Assembly: GCA_903820505.1 (NCBI GenBank)
Contig: CAIJHQ010000065.1
Span: 1-64,000, forward strand
From: Candidatus Omnitrophota bacterium
GTDB taxonomy: Bacteria > Omnitrophota > Omnitrophia > Omnitrophales > Aquincolibacteriaceae
DNA length: 64,000 nucleotides
Reading direction: 5' to 3'
Shown here: in pieces, positions 46,773 through 54,900 of the stretch
Numbering within the stretch: position 1 is the first letter of the stretch
Layout: each line of letters starts with the position of its first letter
The notes under the pieces: generated by a model
Told to the model about the DNA's origin: nothing
The model's input: the letters and a program-made list of their open reading frames with translations, nothing else
Databases searched by the model: none
Translations under genes and position numbers: made by a program

Positions 46773-47891
46773 TTATTTGCAGGAACAGCAACAGGAGCCG
46801 GAGGAGGACTTCATCTCCTTGAGGGTCTCTCCGAGCACTTTCAGCCCAACATCGAGATCCTTCTTCGTGATCGCCCCCATATGGCAAACGCGCACCACTT
46901 TTCCCTTCATCTGGTCGCCCTGACCGCCGGCCATCGCGACCCCTTTTTCGTCACGCATCACCTGAGTGAGTTTTTCCCCGTCCAACCCATCGGGCAAACA
47001 GGCCGCGGTGACCGTGGAAGACGGCGCCTTGGAAAAAAGCTGAAGCCCCATTTTTTGCAATGTTTCGCGCGTGTACGCAGCGTTCGCCGCGCAGCGCTTG
47101 AACACGTTGTCGATCCCTTCCTGCTCGATCAGCTCCAGGGATTTCTGGAGCCCTATCACCAGCGTGAGCGCGGGGGTCCACGGCGTGTCGCTGTCCTTCA
47201 GGGATTTTTCGTAATATTTCAGGTCATAATAATAACGCGGCAGTTTGGCGGTCGCCATGCGCGCCTTCGCCTTTTCGCTCACGCTCAGGAACGCGAGGCC
47301 CGGAGGCAGCATCAGCGCCTTCTGGGACCCGGCGATCACAAGGTCGACGTGCCAGTTGTCCGTCTCCAGACGGTCGGCGCCGAGGCCCGAGATCGCGTCC
47401 ACGATCAGAAGCGCGTTCGTTCTTGCCACGATCTCCCCGATCGCCTTGATGTCGTTCAACACCGCGGTCGAAGTTTCGCAAAGTTGGACACAGACGGCCT
47501 TGATGTCCGGGTCCTTTTTGAGAGCCTCTTCGATCTGAGCCGGCGCAATGGCCTCGCCGTTCGGGACTTTGATCACGATCGGATTGAGACCGAACGCTTT
47601 GGCGATGGCCGTAAAACGTTCCGCGAACTTGCCGTTCTCCCCGATGAGGATCTTGTCCCCCGCCGAATGAAAATTCACGACGGCCGCTTCCATAGCGAGC
47701 GACCCCGAACCCGCGAACGTGTAGACCGGAGACTTCGTCAGAAAAACTTTTTTGAGGCGTTCCGAAACGTCCCCGAAGATCTTGCGGTACTTCGGAGTGC
47801 GGTGATGAAAAATGGGCTCCGCCATCAGTTTACGGACCGCTTCCGGAACGGGTGTGGGGCCGGGCGTCAAAAGAAGTGTGGGATTGATCAT
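46773..47891 (-). CDS. Class V aminotransferase (phosphoserine/serine-pyruvate type) with Cys-rich tail
   Basis: 372 residues from the ATG at 47891, which overlaps the clpP stop as ATGA and has GGAGGT 9 nt upstream; the open frame continues further but only as antisense of clp[16 protein letters not shown] start, [30 protein letters not shown] and the PLP-lysine in [19 protein letters not shown] (Lys ~190). Fold-type I class V, like AGT/SPT and archaeal-type phosphoserine aminotransferases. The next gene is serA, so use as the serine-pathway transaminase is likely. The C-terminus ends [11 protein letters not shown], an unusual cluster of four cysteines. Confidence 0.88.
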   Translation of the reverse strand: MINPTLLLTPGPTPVPEAVRKLMAEPIFHHRTPKYRKIFGDVSERLKKVFLTKSPVYTFAGSGSLAMEAAVVNFHSAGDKILIGENGKFAERFTAIAKAFGLNPIVIKVPNGEAIAPAQIEEALKKDPDIKAVCVQLCETSTAVLNDIKAIGEIVARTNALLIVDAISGLGADRLETDNWHVDLVIAGSQKALMLPPGLAFLSVSEKAKARMATAKLPRYYYDLKYYEKSLKDSDTPWTPALTLVIGLQKSLELIEQEGIDNVFKRCAANAAYTRETLQKMGLQLFSKAPSSTVTAACLPDGLDGEKLTQVMRDEKGVAMAGGQGDQMKGKVVRVCHMGAITKKDLDVGLKVLGETLKEMKSSSGSCCCSCK

Positions 47892-48490
47892 TTTTTTGGA
47901 ACCTCCATGCGGGTGGTGATGACTGAGTCGACAATGCCGTAATTTTTGGCTTCTTCGGCGGACATGAAATAATCGCGGTCGGTATCCTTTTCGATGCGGT
48001 CGAGCGGCTGGCCGCTGTGTTCTACGAGGATCTTGTTGATCTGCTCCTTGAGCTTGAGGATCTCTTTGGCCTGGATATGAATGTCGGAGGCCGTTCCCTG
48101 CACGCCGCCCCAGGGCTGATGGATCATCACGCGGGCGTTCGGGAGCGCGTAACGTTTGCCTTTGCTGCCGGCCGCGAGAAGGACCGCGCCCATGCTCGCC
48201 GCCTGGCCGAGACAGTAGGTCGCAACATCGCACTTCACGAAACGCATGGTGTCGTAGATCGCGAGACCCGCCGTCACGGAACCGCCCGGGCTGTTGATGT
48301 AGATATTGATGTCCTTGCCGGGTTCCTCCATGTTCAGGAAAAGGATCTGTGCGATGATCAGGTTCGCGATCACATCGTCGATCGGCGTGCCGATAAAAAC
48401 GATCCGGTCTTTAAGAAGCCGCGAATAGATATCATAAGCCCTCTCCCCTTTGCCGGTCGTTTCGATGACCATCGGGACCAGATAACTCAT
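47888..48490 (-). CDS. clpP: ATP-dependent Clp protease proteolytic subunit
   Basis: 200 residues. Catalytic Ser in [14 protein letters not shown], His in MIHQPWGG and Asp near KDTDRDYFM; also [27 protein letters not shown] lies 6 nt before the ATG, one of the strongest ribosome binding sites here. Follows tig, the usual tig-clpP pairing; clpX is not adjacent, an aminotransferase gene takes its place. Confidence 0.97.
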   Translation of the reverse strand: MSYLVPMVIETTGKGERAYDIYSRLLKDRIVFIGTPIDDVIANLIIAQILFLNMEEPGKDINIYINSPGGSVTAGLAIYDTMRFVKCDVATYCLGQAASMGAVLLAAGSKGKRYALPNARVMIHQPWGGVQGTASDIHIQAKEILKLKEQINKILVEHSGQPLDRIEKDTDRDYFMSAEEAKNYGIVDSVITTRMEVPKK

Positions 48491-48540
48491 CTTGAACCTC
48501 CTTTATTGGGTAAGCGGCACACGCGCCGCACATCGTTCGA

Positions 48541-49887
48541 TTATTGGACCTTCGCGTTCCGTTTCAGGAACTCAATGACCTTTTCATTCCGCACCTGATC
48601 CGACAGGGAGTCCACCGCCTCCTTGTGTTCCCCGTAATATTTTTCGATCGCTTCCTTCGGCTGGCGGTACTGTTTGCTCAGCGCTTCGTATTTTACCTGC
48701 AGGTCCGCGTCCTCGGTCTTGATCCCCTGCGTCTCCGCGATCTCATCCAGAAGGAACGCCAGATGGATCTGCCGCCGCGCCTCCGCTTCGAATTCCTTGT
48801 GCATCTTGTCTTTTTCTTTATCAAAAAGTTCAGTGGTGCCGCCCTGGGAAACGAACCGCTGGCTGGCCTGGTCCATCAAATACTCGGCGCGGCGCTGCAA
48901 GAGGCCGCCCGGGATGTCAATCTTGTTGTGCTTGATCAGTTCGTTGAGAAGTTCTCTTTCGAACGCCGCGTCCTTTTCCTCCCGGGCGCGTTTTTCAAGG
49001 TCTTGCATCAGTTTCTGCTTCAGGTCGCTCAGGTCCTTATAGTCCCCGGCCTGTTTCGCGAACTCATCATCAAGGACCGGAAGGATCTTTTCTTTGATCT
49101 CCTTGACCTTCATCTTGAAAACTGCGGATTTGCCGGCCACCCGTTTGTCCGCCGTGTCCGACGGAAAAACGATCCGCACATCCTTCTCTTCGCCGACCGC
49201 TGCTCCCGCGAGTTGCGTGGAAAAACCCTTAAGGTATTCGTCTTCCTTGAGCTCGATCCAGTCGTCGTTGCGTTTCTCCATCTCTTTCCCGTCCACGGTA
49301 CAAACATAATCCGCGATGACGAAATCCCCGAGCTTGGCCGCGCGGCCTTCGACCGCCTTATATTGGGCGTGCATTTCCTGCGTCTGCTTCACCGCTTTTT
49401 CCACCGCCTCGGGCTTGACCTCGGCCTTTTCTTTCTTGGCGCTCAGTCCGGTCACCCGGCCCAGCTTGATCTTCGGACGGATCTCAATAAAGGCTTTGTA
49501 GACCAGTTTTTCTTTCGTAAATTGGATATCCTTGATCTCCGGGGTCGCTAACGGATTCAGCTCTTTTTCACGAAGCGCCTTGGGAAGGGATTCCGAGAGA
49601 AGCGTCTCAAGCACCGAATCGTTCGCGTTCTTTTCATAATGCATGATCAGGACGTCGCGCGGGACTTTCCCGGGACGGAACCCGGGCACTTTGGCCCGCG
49701 GCGCGATGGCTGTGTAAAAGCTATCAAATTCTTTTTGAATGCGGTCTTTTCCGACCTCAAGCGTCAGGATCTTTTCGCAGGGTTTGCCGTCCTGGACCTT
49801 GATCTTGAAGAACGCTTCGGGAGCCCCGGAAGTTTCGCGGTTCGGAAAATTTTCGGTGGGAACTTCTTTTTTCTTTTTTAATAACAC
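48541..49887 (-). CDS. tig: Trigger factor
   Basis: 448 residues starting at GTG 49887 with AAGGCGG upstream. Ribosome-binding domain with PGFRPGKVPRDVL (the GFRxGxxP signature), FKBP-like PPIase domain (~175-250, GDFVIADYVCTVDGK) and C-terminal helical arms. The first ~30 residues (LLKKKKEVPTENFPNRE...) extend beyond most homologues. Chaperone at the ribosome exit. Confidence 0.93.
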   Translation of the reverse strand: MLLKKKKEVPTENFPNRETSGAPEAFFKIKVQDGKPCEKILTLEVGKDRIQKEFDSFYTAIAPRAKVPGFRPGKVPRDVLIMHYEKNANDSVLETLLSESLPKALREKELNPLATPEIKDIQFTKEKLVYKAFIEIRPKIKLGRVTGLSAKKEKAEVKPEAVEKAVKQTQEMHAQYKAVEGRAAKLGDFVIADYVCTVDGKEMEKRNDDWIELKEDEYLKGFSTQLAGAAVGEEKDVRIVFPSDTADKRVAGKSAVFKMKVKEIKEKILPVLDDEFAKQAGDYKDLSDLKQKLMQDLEKRAREEKDAAFERELLNELIKHNKIDIPGGLLQRRAEYLMDQASQRFVSQGGTTELFDKEKDKMHKEFEAEARRQIHLAFLLDEIAETQGIKTEDADLQVKYEALSKQYRQPKEAIEKYYGEHKEAVDSLSDQVRNEKVIEFLKRNAKVQ

Positions 49888-49959
49888 AAAATCCGCCTTA
49901 TCTTTTGATGATCATAAAAACACTCCCGAACGGCGTGGCAATCGTCCTCAAGCGACAAA

Positions 49960-50033
49960 TGGAGCGAGTGGAGGGAATCGAACCCTCGTAGCTGCCTTGG
50001 CAAGGCAGAGCATTACCACTATGCTACACTCGC
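49960..50033 (-). tRNA. tRNA-Gly (GCC), CCA encoded
   Basis: Acceptor GCGAGTG pairs with CACTCGC. Anticodon stem-loop CTGCC-TTGCCAA-GGCAG gives anticodon GCC. T-arm GAGGGTTCGATTCCCTC. Discriminator U followed by encoded CCA. The intact Leu, Lys and Arg tRNAs in this window have no encoded CCA. Confidence 0.97.
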
Positions 50034-50068
50034 TTGTCAGATGAGACTTGCAACCCCGGGAAGCTGGT

Positions 50069-50097
50069 ATTCTAGAAGCGTGCCCTACCTTTGTCAA
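50069..50097 (-). promoter_or_regulatory. Promoter of tRNA-Gly
   Basis: Minus-strand TTGACA (50097-50092), 17-nt spacer and TAGAAT (50074-50069), about 35 nt before the tRNA 5' end. Confidence 0.8.
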
Positions 50098-50191
50098 TGA
50101 AACCAAACCCGTCAAGACAGTCAAAAGTGCGGTATCGTAGACGGCCTTCCCTGTGCCGTCACGACACAGTACTTTTTCAACAAGAAAAAGT

Positions 50192-50253
50192 GCGGCCGGA
50201 GGGACTTGAACCCCCACCCCTTGCGGGACAGGATCCTAAGTCCTGCGCGTCTG
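50192..50253 (-). pseudogene. 3' fragment of tRNA-Leu (UAG)
   Basis: 62 nt, apparently identical to nt 20-81 of the intact tRNA-Leu at 50288-50369 (from CAGACGCGC through the anticodon arm, variable arm, T arm and 3' acceptor). It lacks the 5' acceptor strand and most of the D arm. It lies downstream of the intact copy. Together with the 5' fragment at 50449-50490 it adds up to one full gene. Confidence 0.9.
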
Positions 50254-50269
50254 TACTGATTTCCATCAT

Positions 50270-50388
50270 AAATCGATTTTTTGACGTTGCGGCCGGAGGG
50301 ACTTGAACCCCCACCCCTTGCGGGACAGGATCCTAAGTCCTGCGCGTCTGCCAATTCCGCCACGACCGCAAGTTCAAAAAATCGATTT
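50270..50388. repeat. 15-bp perfect inverted repeats flanking the intact tRNA-Leu
   Basis: AAATCGATTTTTTGA at 50270-50284 and its exact reverse complement at 50374-50388 enclose the tRNA-Leu gene. Weaker similarity (ACTGATTTC) continues outward on both sides. Inward the repeat meets the complementary acceptor strands, so the whole unit could form a long stem. Confidence 0.85.
50288..50369 (-). tRNA. tRNA-Leu (UAG), intact
   Basis: Acceptor GCGGTCG pairs with CGGCCGC (one G-U). Anticodon stem-loop CAGGA-CTTAGGA-TCCTG gives anticodon UAG. A long variable arm marks class II. Position 50288 is the A discriminator; CCA is not encoded. It is the only complete copy among three Leu-tRNA segments here. 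Confidence 0.95.
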
Positions 50389-50408
50389 TTTTAATCGAAA
50401 TCAGTGCT

Positions 50409-50449
50409 GTCCTGATTTCCCTGTTTAAAAATCCAACGAGAATCAGGAC
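50409..50449. repeat. 41-nt hairpin repeat, copy 1
   Basis: Termini GTCCTGATT and AATCAGGAC pair across an AT-rich loop. It has the same length and ends as the element at 62212-62252 (GTCCTGATC...GATCAGGAC), and both continue into TGCC. It sits between the intact tRNA-Leu and its 5' fragment. Confidence 0.75.
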
Positions 50450-50490
50450 TGCCAATTCCCTGCCTACCGGCAGGCAGGCGCCACGACCGC
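50449..50490 (-). pseudogene. 5' fragment of tRNA-Leu (UAG) with 20-nt palindromic insertion
   Basis: Minus-strand GCGGTCGTGGCG, then a 20-nt insertion, then GAATTGGCAG. Removing the insertion leaves 22 nt identical to nt 1-22 of the intact tRNA-Leu. The 5' flank (GATTTTTGAACTT) also resembles that of the intact gene. Confidence 0.9.
50459..50478. repeat. 20-nt palindromic element, copy 1
   Basis: CCTGCCTACCGGCAGGCAGG, inserted exactly within the D-arm of the tRNA-Leu 5' fragment without loss of tRNA bases. Confidence 0.9.
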
Positions 50491-50525
50491 AAGTTCAAAA
50501 ATCGTCTTTCGCTATATGGAAAAGT

Positions 50526-50597
50526 GCGCCCTGAAGGACTTGAACCTTCGACCCAGTGATTAAGAGTCACTTGCTCTACCAACTGAGCTAAGGGCGC
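50526..50597 (-). tRNA. tRNA-Lys (CUU), intact
   Basis: Acceptor GCGCCCT pairs with AGGGCGC. Anticodon stem-loop AGTGA-CTCTTAA-TCACT gives anticodon CUU. T-arm GAAGGTTCAAGTCCTTC. Discriminator A; no encoded CCA. Its first ~38 nt are read in frame as the C-terminus and stop codon of the upstream GIY-YIG ORF. Confidence 0.95.
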
Positions 50598-50838
50598 ATA
50601 AACCTTTTAACAATTCACGACCGCATCCCGACTTAAAATACTTTTCGCGCTCACGGGCAGACTTGCGATCATGACATAATTCAGAATAAATTAACACAAA
50701 CGGCCGGCGCATCCTCGTAGATCGTGTCATCCCGGAATTATGTTCGGATAAACGCTTCTTAGGATTCCCCGAAATGCCAATATAGAGCGCCGAATCTTTA
50801 AGACTGCGCAATGCATATACAAAATACCGATCACTCAT
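50560..50838 (-). CDS. Small GIY-YIG nuclease, embedded between tRNA-Lys copies
   Basis: 92 residues from the ATG at 50838. Residues 4-75 match single-domain GIY-YIG (UPF0213-like) proteins: YFVYALRS, LYIGISGNPKKRLSEHNSG, the Arg in KKRL and a downstream Glu region (ARERE). The exact GIY and YIG tripeptides appear as YFVYAL and LYIGI. The start codon follows a 32-nt copy of the tRNA-Lys 5' end with no gap. The C-terminus (ALSSVGRASDS) and the TAA stop are encoded by the 5' half and anticodon loop of the intact tRNA-Lys. An upstream in-frame ATG (50889) would read through palindromic repeats and is rejected. I infer a homing-type nuclease linked to the tRNA gene; cleavage activity is unproven. 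Confidence 0.8.
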   Translation of the reverse strand: MSDRYFVYALRSLKDSALYIGISGNPKKRLSEHNSGMTRSTRMRRPFVLIYSELCHDRKSAREREKYFKSGCGRELLKGLCALSSVGRASDS

Positions 50839-50849
50839 GTCACTTGCTC

Positions 50850-50869
50850 CCTGCCTGCCGGCAGGCAGG
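50850..50869. repeat. 20-nt palindromic element, copy 2
   Basis: CCTGCCTGCCGGCAGGCAGG, a perfect palindrome, inserted between D-loop and D-stem (GGTA/GAGC) of the tRNA-Lys 5' fragment. Confidence 0.9.
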
Positions 50870-50878
50870 TACCAACTG

Positions 50879-50933
50879 TCCGCCTTCAACCCCGTTGAAG
50901 GTCGGATCCGTCCTCGCTCGCAAGCGAGGCGGA
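50879..50933. repeat. 55-nt multi-hairpin insertion
   Basis: Outer arms TCCGCC and GGCGGA enclose two hairpins (CCTTCAACCCCGTTGAAGG and CCTCGCTCGCAAGCGAGG). It is a clean insertion after nt 12 of the tRNA-Lys 5' fragment, with no tRNA bases lost. Confidence 0.85.
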
Positions 50934-51040
50934 AGCTAAGGGCGCGTAACTTCTTTTGTTTCCAATGGATAAATACATCGCGGGAGTGAAGAAATCACGC
51001 CTTTTGAAGAAGCCTGGAAATCATCTTCCCGAGAGCGGGT

Positions 51041-51069
51041 ATTCTACTGAAGAAGGGCTTAATTGACAA
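51041..51069 (-). promoter_or_regulatory. Promoter of the tRNA-Lys/GIY-YIG/tRNA-Leu unit
   Basis: Minus-strand TTGTCA (51069-51064), 17-nt spacer and TAGAAT (51046-51041). The -10 equals that of the tRNA-Gly promoter. It reads into the tRNA-Lys fragment ~90 nt downstream, then the GIY-YIG ORF and intact tRNA-Lys, so these may share one transcript. Bases 50946-51040 show nothing else. Confidence 0.75.
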
Positions 51070-51079
51070 GAAAAGGCTT

Positions 51080-51928
51080 TCAGGGATTTGAGGCGGTTTT
51101 GTAGATCTCCCGGATCCCCCGGGTCATCTGAAGATACTCCGCCGCAGAGGTCGTCAGCTCTTTTTCCGCGAGAGGCAGCTTCCCGAACTCCTTGTTCAGC
51201 GCCGCCATCCGTTTTTCGGTGATCGGCCGGGACTGGTAGTAGTCATAAAAATAAGGGGTCACCTTATCCCCCGCATTTAAGAAATGTTCCTGTACGGTGA
51301 TCAGGGCCTGGGGGTCATACCCGCTCTCCGTAAGATAACGCAAAGCGGCCGCGTCACTGGCGAGGAGTCGTTCTTCGGGCGTCTTATGGGAACTTTCATT
51401 GTAAGCCTGGACCAGAACAAGCCCCAGGCTCGCCAAGGACCCGAAAGGGCCGAACATCGGCGCGAAGGACGCGCCTGCCTGTACCGCGGTGTTGATCATT
51501 TCATGATTGGAAAAACGCGGGTCCGGATATTGTATCTCCCCGATCTCGTGCGCCAGGACCGCAGCCAGTTCGGCTTCGCTTTGAAGGAAATTCATCATTC
51601 CGGTCGTGATGTAAATGTACCCGCCCGGAGCCGAGGTCGCGTAGATCTTTTCGTTATAAAGGATTGTGAACCGGTATTCGAGGTCCCGCCGGCGAGCACG
51701 CGCCGCCAGTTTGCGGCCGGTATCGTTCACGTACCGCACGACCTTGGGGTCCGTGTAAGGATAGAACGATGCGAGAATCTGCTGGTGGATCTGTTCGCCG
51801 ACGATCTGTTCCTGGGTCATCGGCTTGCCCTGAGGCGTGATGTCAGAGATGTCCCGGTCAACAACGGAAGCGCAACCGCTGAAAACAAGAGCCGGGAGAA
51901 GAAAAAATGCCGTGCGTCTCAAAAACAT
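51080..51928 (-). CDS. M48-like lipoprotein with degenerate zinc site
   Basis: 282 residues from the ATG at 51928; a GTG start at 51967 is possible. Lipoprotein signal FFLLPALVFSGC. The M48 (BepA/YfgC-like) region spans ~60-230. The expected HEIGH is LAHEIGEIQY, so the second zinc His is Glu, and the third-ligand segment reads ERLLASDAAALRY where an EAD-type Glu is usual. The fold should be kept but catalysis probably lost, or the metal site altered. The C-terminal part resembles the usual M48 end. It follows a pilin cluster and could be an outer-membrane assembly factor for it. Confidence 0.8.
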   Translation of the reverse strand: MFLRRTAFFLLPALVFSGCASVVDRDISDITPQGKPMTQEQIVGEQIHQQILASFYPYTDPKVVRYVNDTGRKLAARARRRDLEYRFTILYNEKIYATSAPGGYIYITTGMMNFLQSEAELAAVLAHEIGEIQYPDPRFSNHEMINTAVQAGASFAPMFGPFGSLASLGLVLVQAYNESSHKTPEERLLASDAAALRYLTESGYDPQALITVQEHFLNAGDKVTPYFYDYYQSRPITEKRMAALNKEFGKLPLAEKELTTSAAEYLQMTRGIREIYKTASNP

Positions 51929-51979
51929 TTCCGGAAAGATCTCCTCGTGGAACCGTGCTTTCTTCACCGAACGGTGGGC

Positions 51980-54900
51980 CTAGTACGCGCGTTCGGTCCT
52001 CTGGACCTCGATGACATCCGGAGAGGCCGGCGGGGGATTCGTCCTGAGCGACGTATCGAACCGGTAATCGCGTGTCGGCGCAGCGTAATAAGTGTTCCGG
52101 TAAAAAGCGGGCGTCGTGACCCCTCCGCTGGTCGTTTCCAAGCTCACGGAATCCCAAAGACACATCAAATTCCCGCGGACATGAAGCGTCTTGGTATTCC
52201 CCCACGACTCCTGGAGATTGATCAAATTCTCAAGACCGCCGCTGTACATCGGCACCCAAAGCGGCATATAGTCAAAATCAGTGAGGTAGCCGGCTCCCTT
52301 GTAAGGTTGGGACAATGTAGCGACCACCGAATGTAGTTTTAGCGGAACCGTTTCCGGACTTGTGGCGTCGACCGATACTGTGTACTGGATAAGGTTGGTG
52401 TAAGTGGCAATATCATTGTAGAGAAATTGATCCGAAAGAGTCCAAGCGTGGGTCATTCCCGGAAAAACAGAAGAAGCGGGGATTTGAGTGTCGGGAAAGA
52501 GCTCGACACCGTTCATGTTAACCACGCTCGTGGAAACAGACGCTCCATAAGGAACGAGACTATCCTTCGTATAAAGTGTAGCCATCGCTACAAATAGGGG
52601 AATGTCCCACTGGGGATTATCAACATACGCGTTGGGATCATACGTCGGCGAATAGGGTCCAAAAGACTTCGAAGCGCTAGCCCTCCGATTGTTGTAATAA
52701 TAGATTCCCGTATTATCATCCAGCCAGTATTCACACGACGCGGGGGTTACCGGTATCCCGCTGGCATTCAAGCCACCCGTGCACGTAAAATCCCCCATCG
52801 AACCGCTCCCGTCTTCATAAGACTTCAAAGGCTTCCAGTACGCGCCGGTGTACACAACACGCGCGGGCTGCAAGACCGTCGTTAGCGCGTACTGACTGTC
52901 CGAGTATCTGCACCCCGTGAAATCCACATGACCGCCGGCCCCGGCGCCGTCACAATTGGGATACCCCTTAACAAGCTGCGACGGGACCGTACCCGTAATG
53001 ACCGCCGCGTTTATATAAACGTCCGTAGTCACCGGCCGGCCGCCCAAAGCAACCCCTATCCCGTAACCGGCCCACTCATTCGACAGAACGCCGAAACTGT
53101 CGCAAAAGACCGCCGCCGGAGGGACCGTGCAGGTGGATGTTCCCCACACGCCGTACTCCCATTCGCCGGGAGTGGTGCAGGCCCGCCCCTTCCCGTAGTC
53201 ATAAAGATTGAAATTCCCCTTGGCCCAAACGCGCCCGTTCGACGCAAGCGTCCATCCTCCCTCGGGAAGCTGAGCGCCGTTATACACTTCGACCAGCGCG
53301 GTATAGTTACTCGACGAATCGAAAGGCCCCGCCGCCGTTTGCACATAAATCGCCACCGTATTGTCGAGCGTAAGACCGCGGGTATTCGCGTACGCCGTGA
53401 CCGCGGCAACGTCCACCATGAAAACACCTATGGAACGCCCCAGACGGTAATCCGACATGGTACTTCGCGTGATCCCGGCCGGAAGCCCCGGTGCGAACGC
53501 GAGGTCCGGCGTAAAAGTGATCCCGTCCGCTCCTTTTTTCCATGTCTCGAATCCGTAAGAAGTACAGGCCGCATCCGAGCAAAGCACCCGGAGGTTCGTC
53601 TTCGATTGGATCTTGTAGTTCGCATCAGGGTCGCTGGTACCGGTCAGCGGTTCAACGATCAAGTGAGAACCGCTGGCCGAATCCGGACTGACCGAAACGC
53701 TTTTGGTAGCAAGCGTCCCGGCTCCGGTCGTCGGCGCGTTGTCCCACACCACTTTGCTGCCAACTCCGGACCAGTCGGGATTGGTGACCGGCTTGCGGTC
53801 AGAACCCGTCTCCCCAACCAGTTGCGGTGGATTGGCAGGATCGTACGCGCTGGAGATGCTCATGTAGGCGTCATAATCGACCGCCTCCGTATAATACGCT
53901 CTTCCATGAAATACATAGCTGGTGGCATCGCCCGAATTGTCTTTAGCTAACGAAGCTTTGCACACCCGCGATGAAGGCGCTGAAAAATTCGCGAGAACGC
54001 CCCCGCTCGACTCCGCAATGCTGATCGTATGTGTCGTCGTCGCAGTACTTGTTGTCGGCCCATACCAAAGTTCATTCATAAAGTAATAAAAATAAGGCAT
54101 GAGCGGATTTTTTACCGCAGGCGCCGTCCCTGATCCTTTGACATGATCGACCCACTGCCTGAACGCCTTTTGATCGGCAGTCCAAACATTCGGACGGACT
54201 TCCACGCGACTGGCGGAATCGTAATAATTGCTATCGTGGGTGCGCAGCTCCTCCTTGATCGCCTTCGCGTATTTCGAATTAAAACAGTTATCATCGTTTG
54301 CGGCGCAGTCCCCGCCGTTGTCGCTCAGAAAATAATTCTTTGCGATGGCACGCTTGGGACCAAAATAAATGTTCCCGCTGCTCTGCAAAGCGTAGGCCTC
54401 CGTCCAAGCATCGCTCGCAGCCGTGATCGAGAGCGTCGTGCCGTTCCCGGTCAGCAGGTAAACGTCCCCGGCGGCATAGATCGGCCCGTAAAGCGACATT
54501 CCAAGCGCCGCCTGGATCTCGAGGTCGCCGGCGTAGAAAATACTGTAATCGTAAAGTTTCCCGATGCTGACCAGGATCTTTTGGGAGATCCGCTGCTGAG
54601 CCCCGGTGTCTGAATGAGTGACCGAAAAGGTCATCAGATATTCGCGGACGCTGCTGGAAACGATGTTACTGCATATAAAATCGACGCCCGCCGGAAAAGG
54701 ATCTGTGACCGAAAGAACGGCCATGTTGGCAATCCAGGGGATCGTCCGGCTCGGGCTCGCACCCGTCGTCATTCTTGTCTTCCATGACGCATACTCGGCG
54801 ATCAAAACCTCTTTGAATGTCTGACCGGCACTGATGCCGGGCGCGTCCTCGGCCGCGGAGACCGGGGTGGAGCCGGTCCCGTCCGGAAATGAGCCCGTCG

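Larger units (their letters stand above)
50839..50945 (-). pseudogene. 5' fragment of tRNA-Lys with two palindromic insertions
   Basis: After removing a 20-nt insertion (50850-50869) and a 55-nt insertion (50879-50933), the remaining 32 nt are identical to nt 1-32 of the intact tRNA-Lys (acceptor 5' strand, D arm and start of the anticodon stem). It ends immediately before the GIY-YIG start codon. Confidence 0.9.

Noticed and set aside
47892-48233. N-terminal extension of the aminotransferase frame
   Set aside because: It lies out of frame over clpP and has Arg/Gln-rich non-protein-like sequence. The ATG at 47891 has a ribosome binding site and an ATGA overlap with clpP.
50391-50582. Short minus-strand frame with an LPAGRQG segment between tRNA-Leu and tRNA-Lys
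   Set aside because: It translates tRNA and palindromic repeat sequence; no independent protein features.
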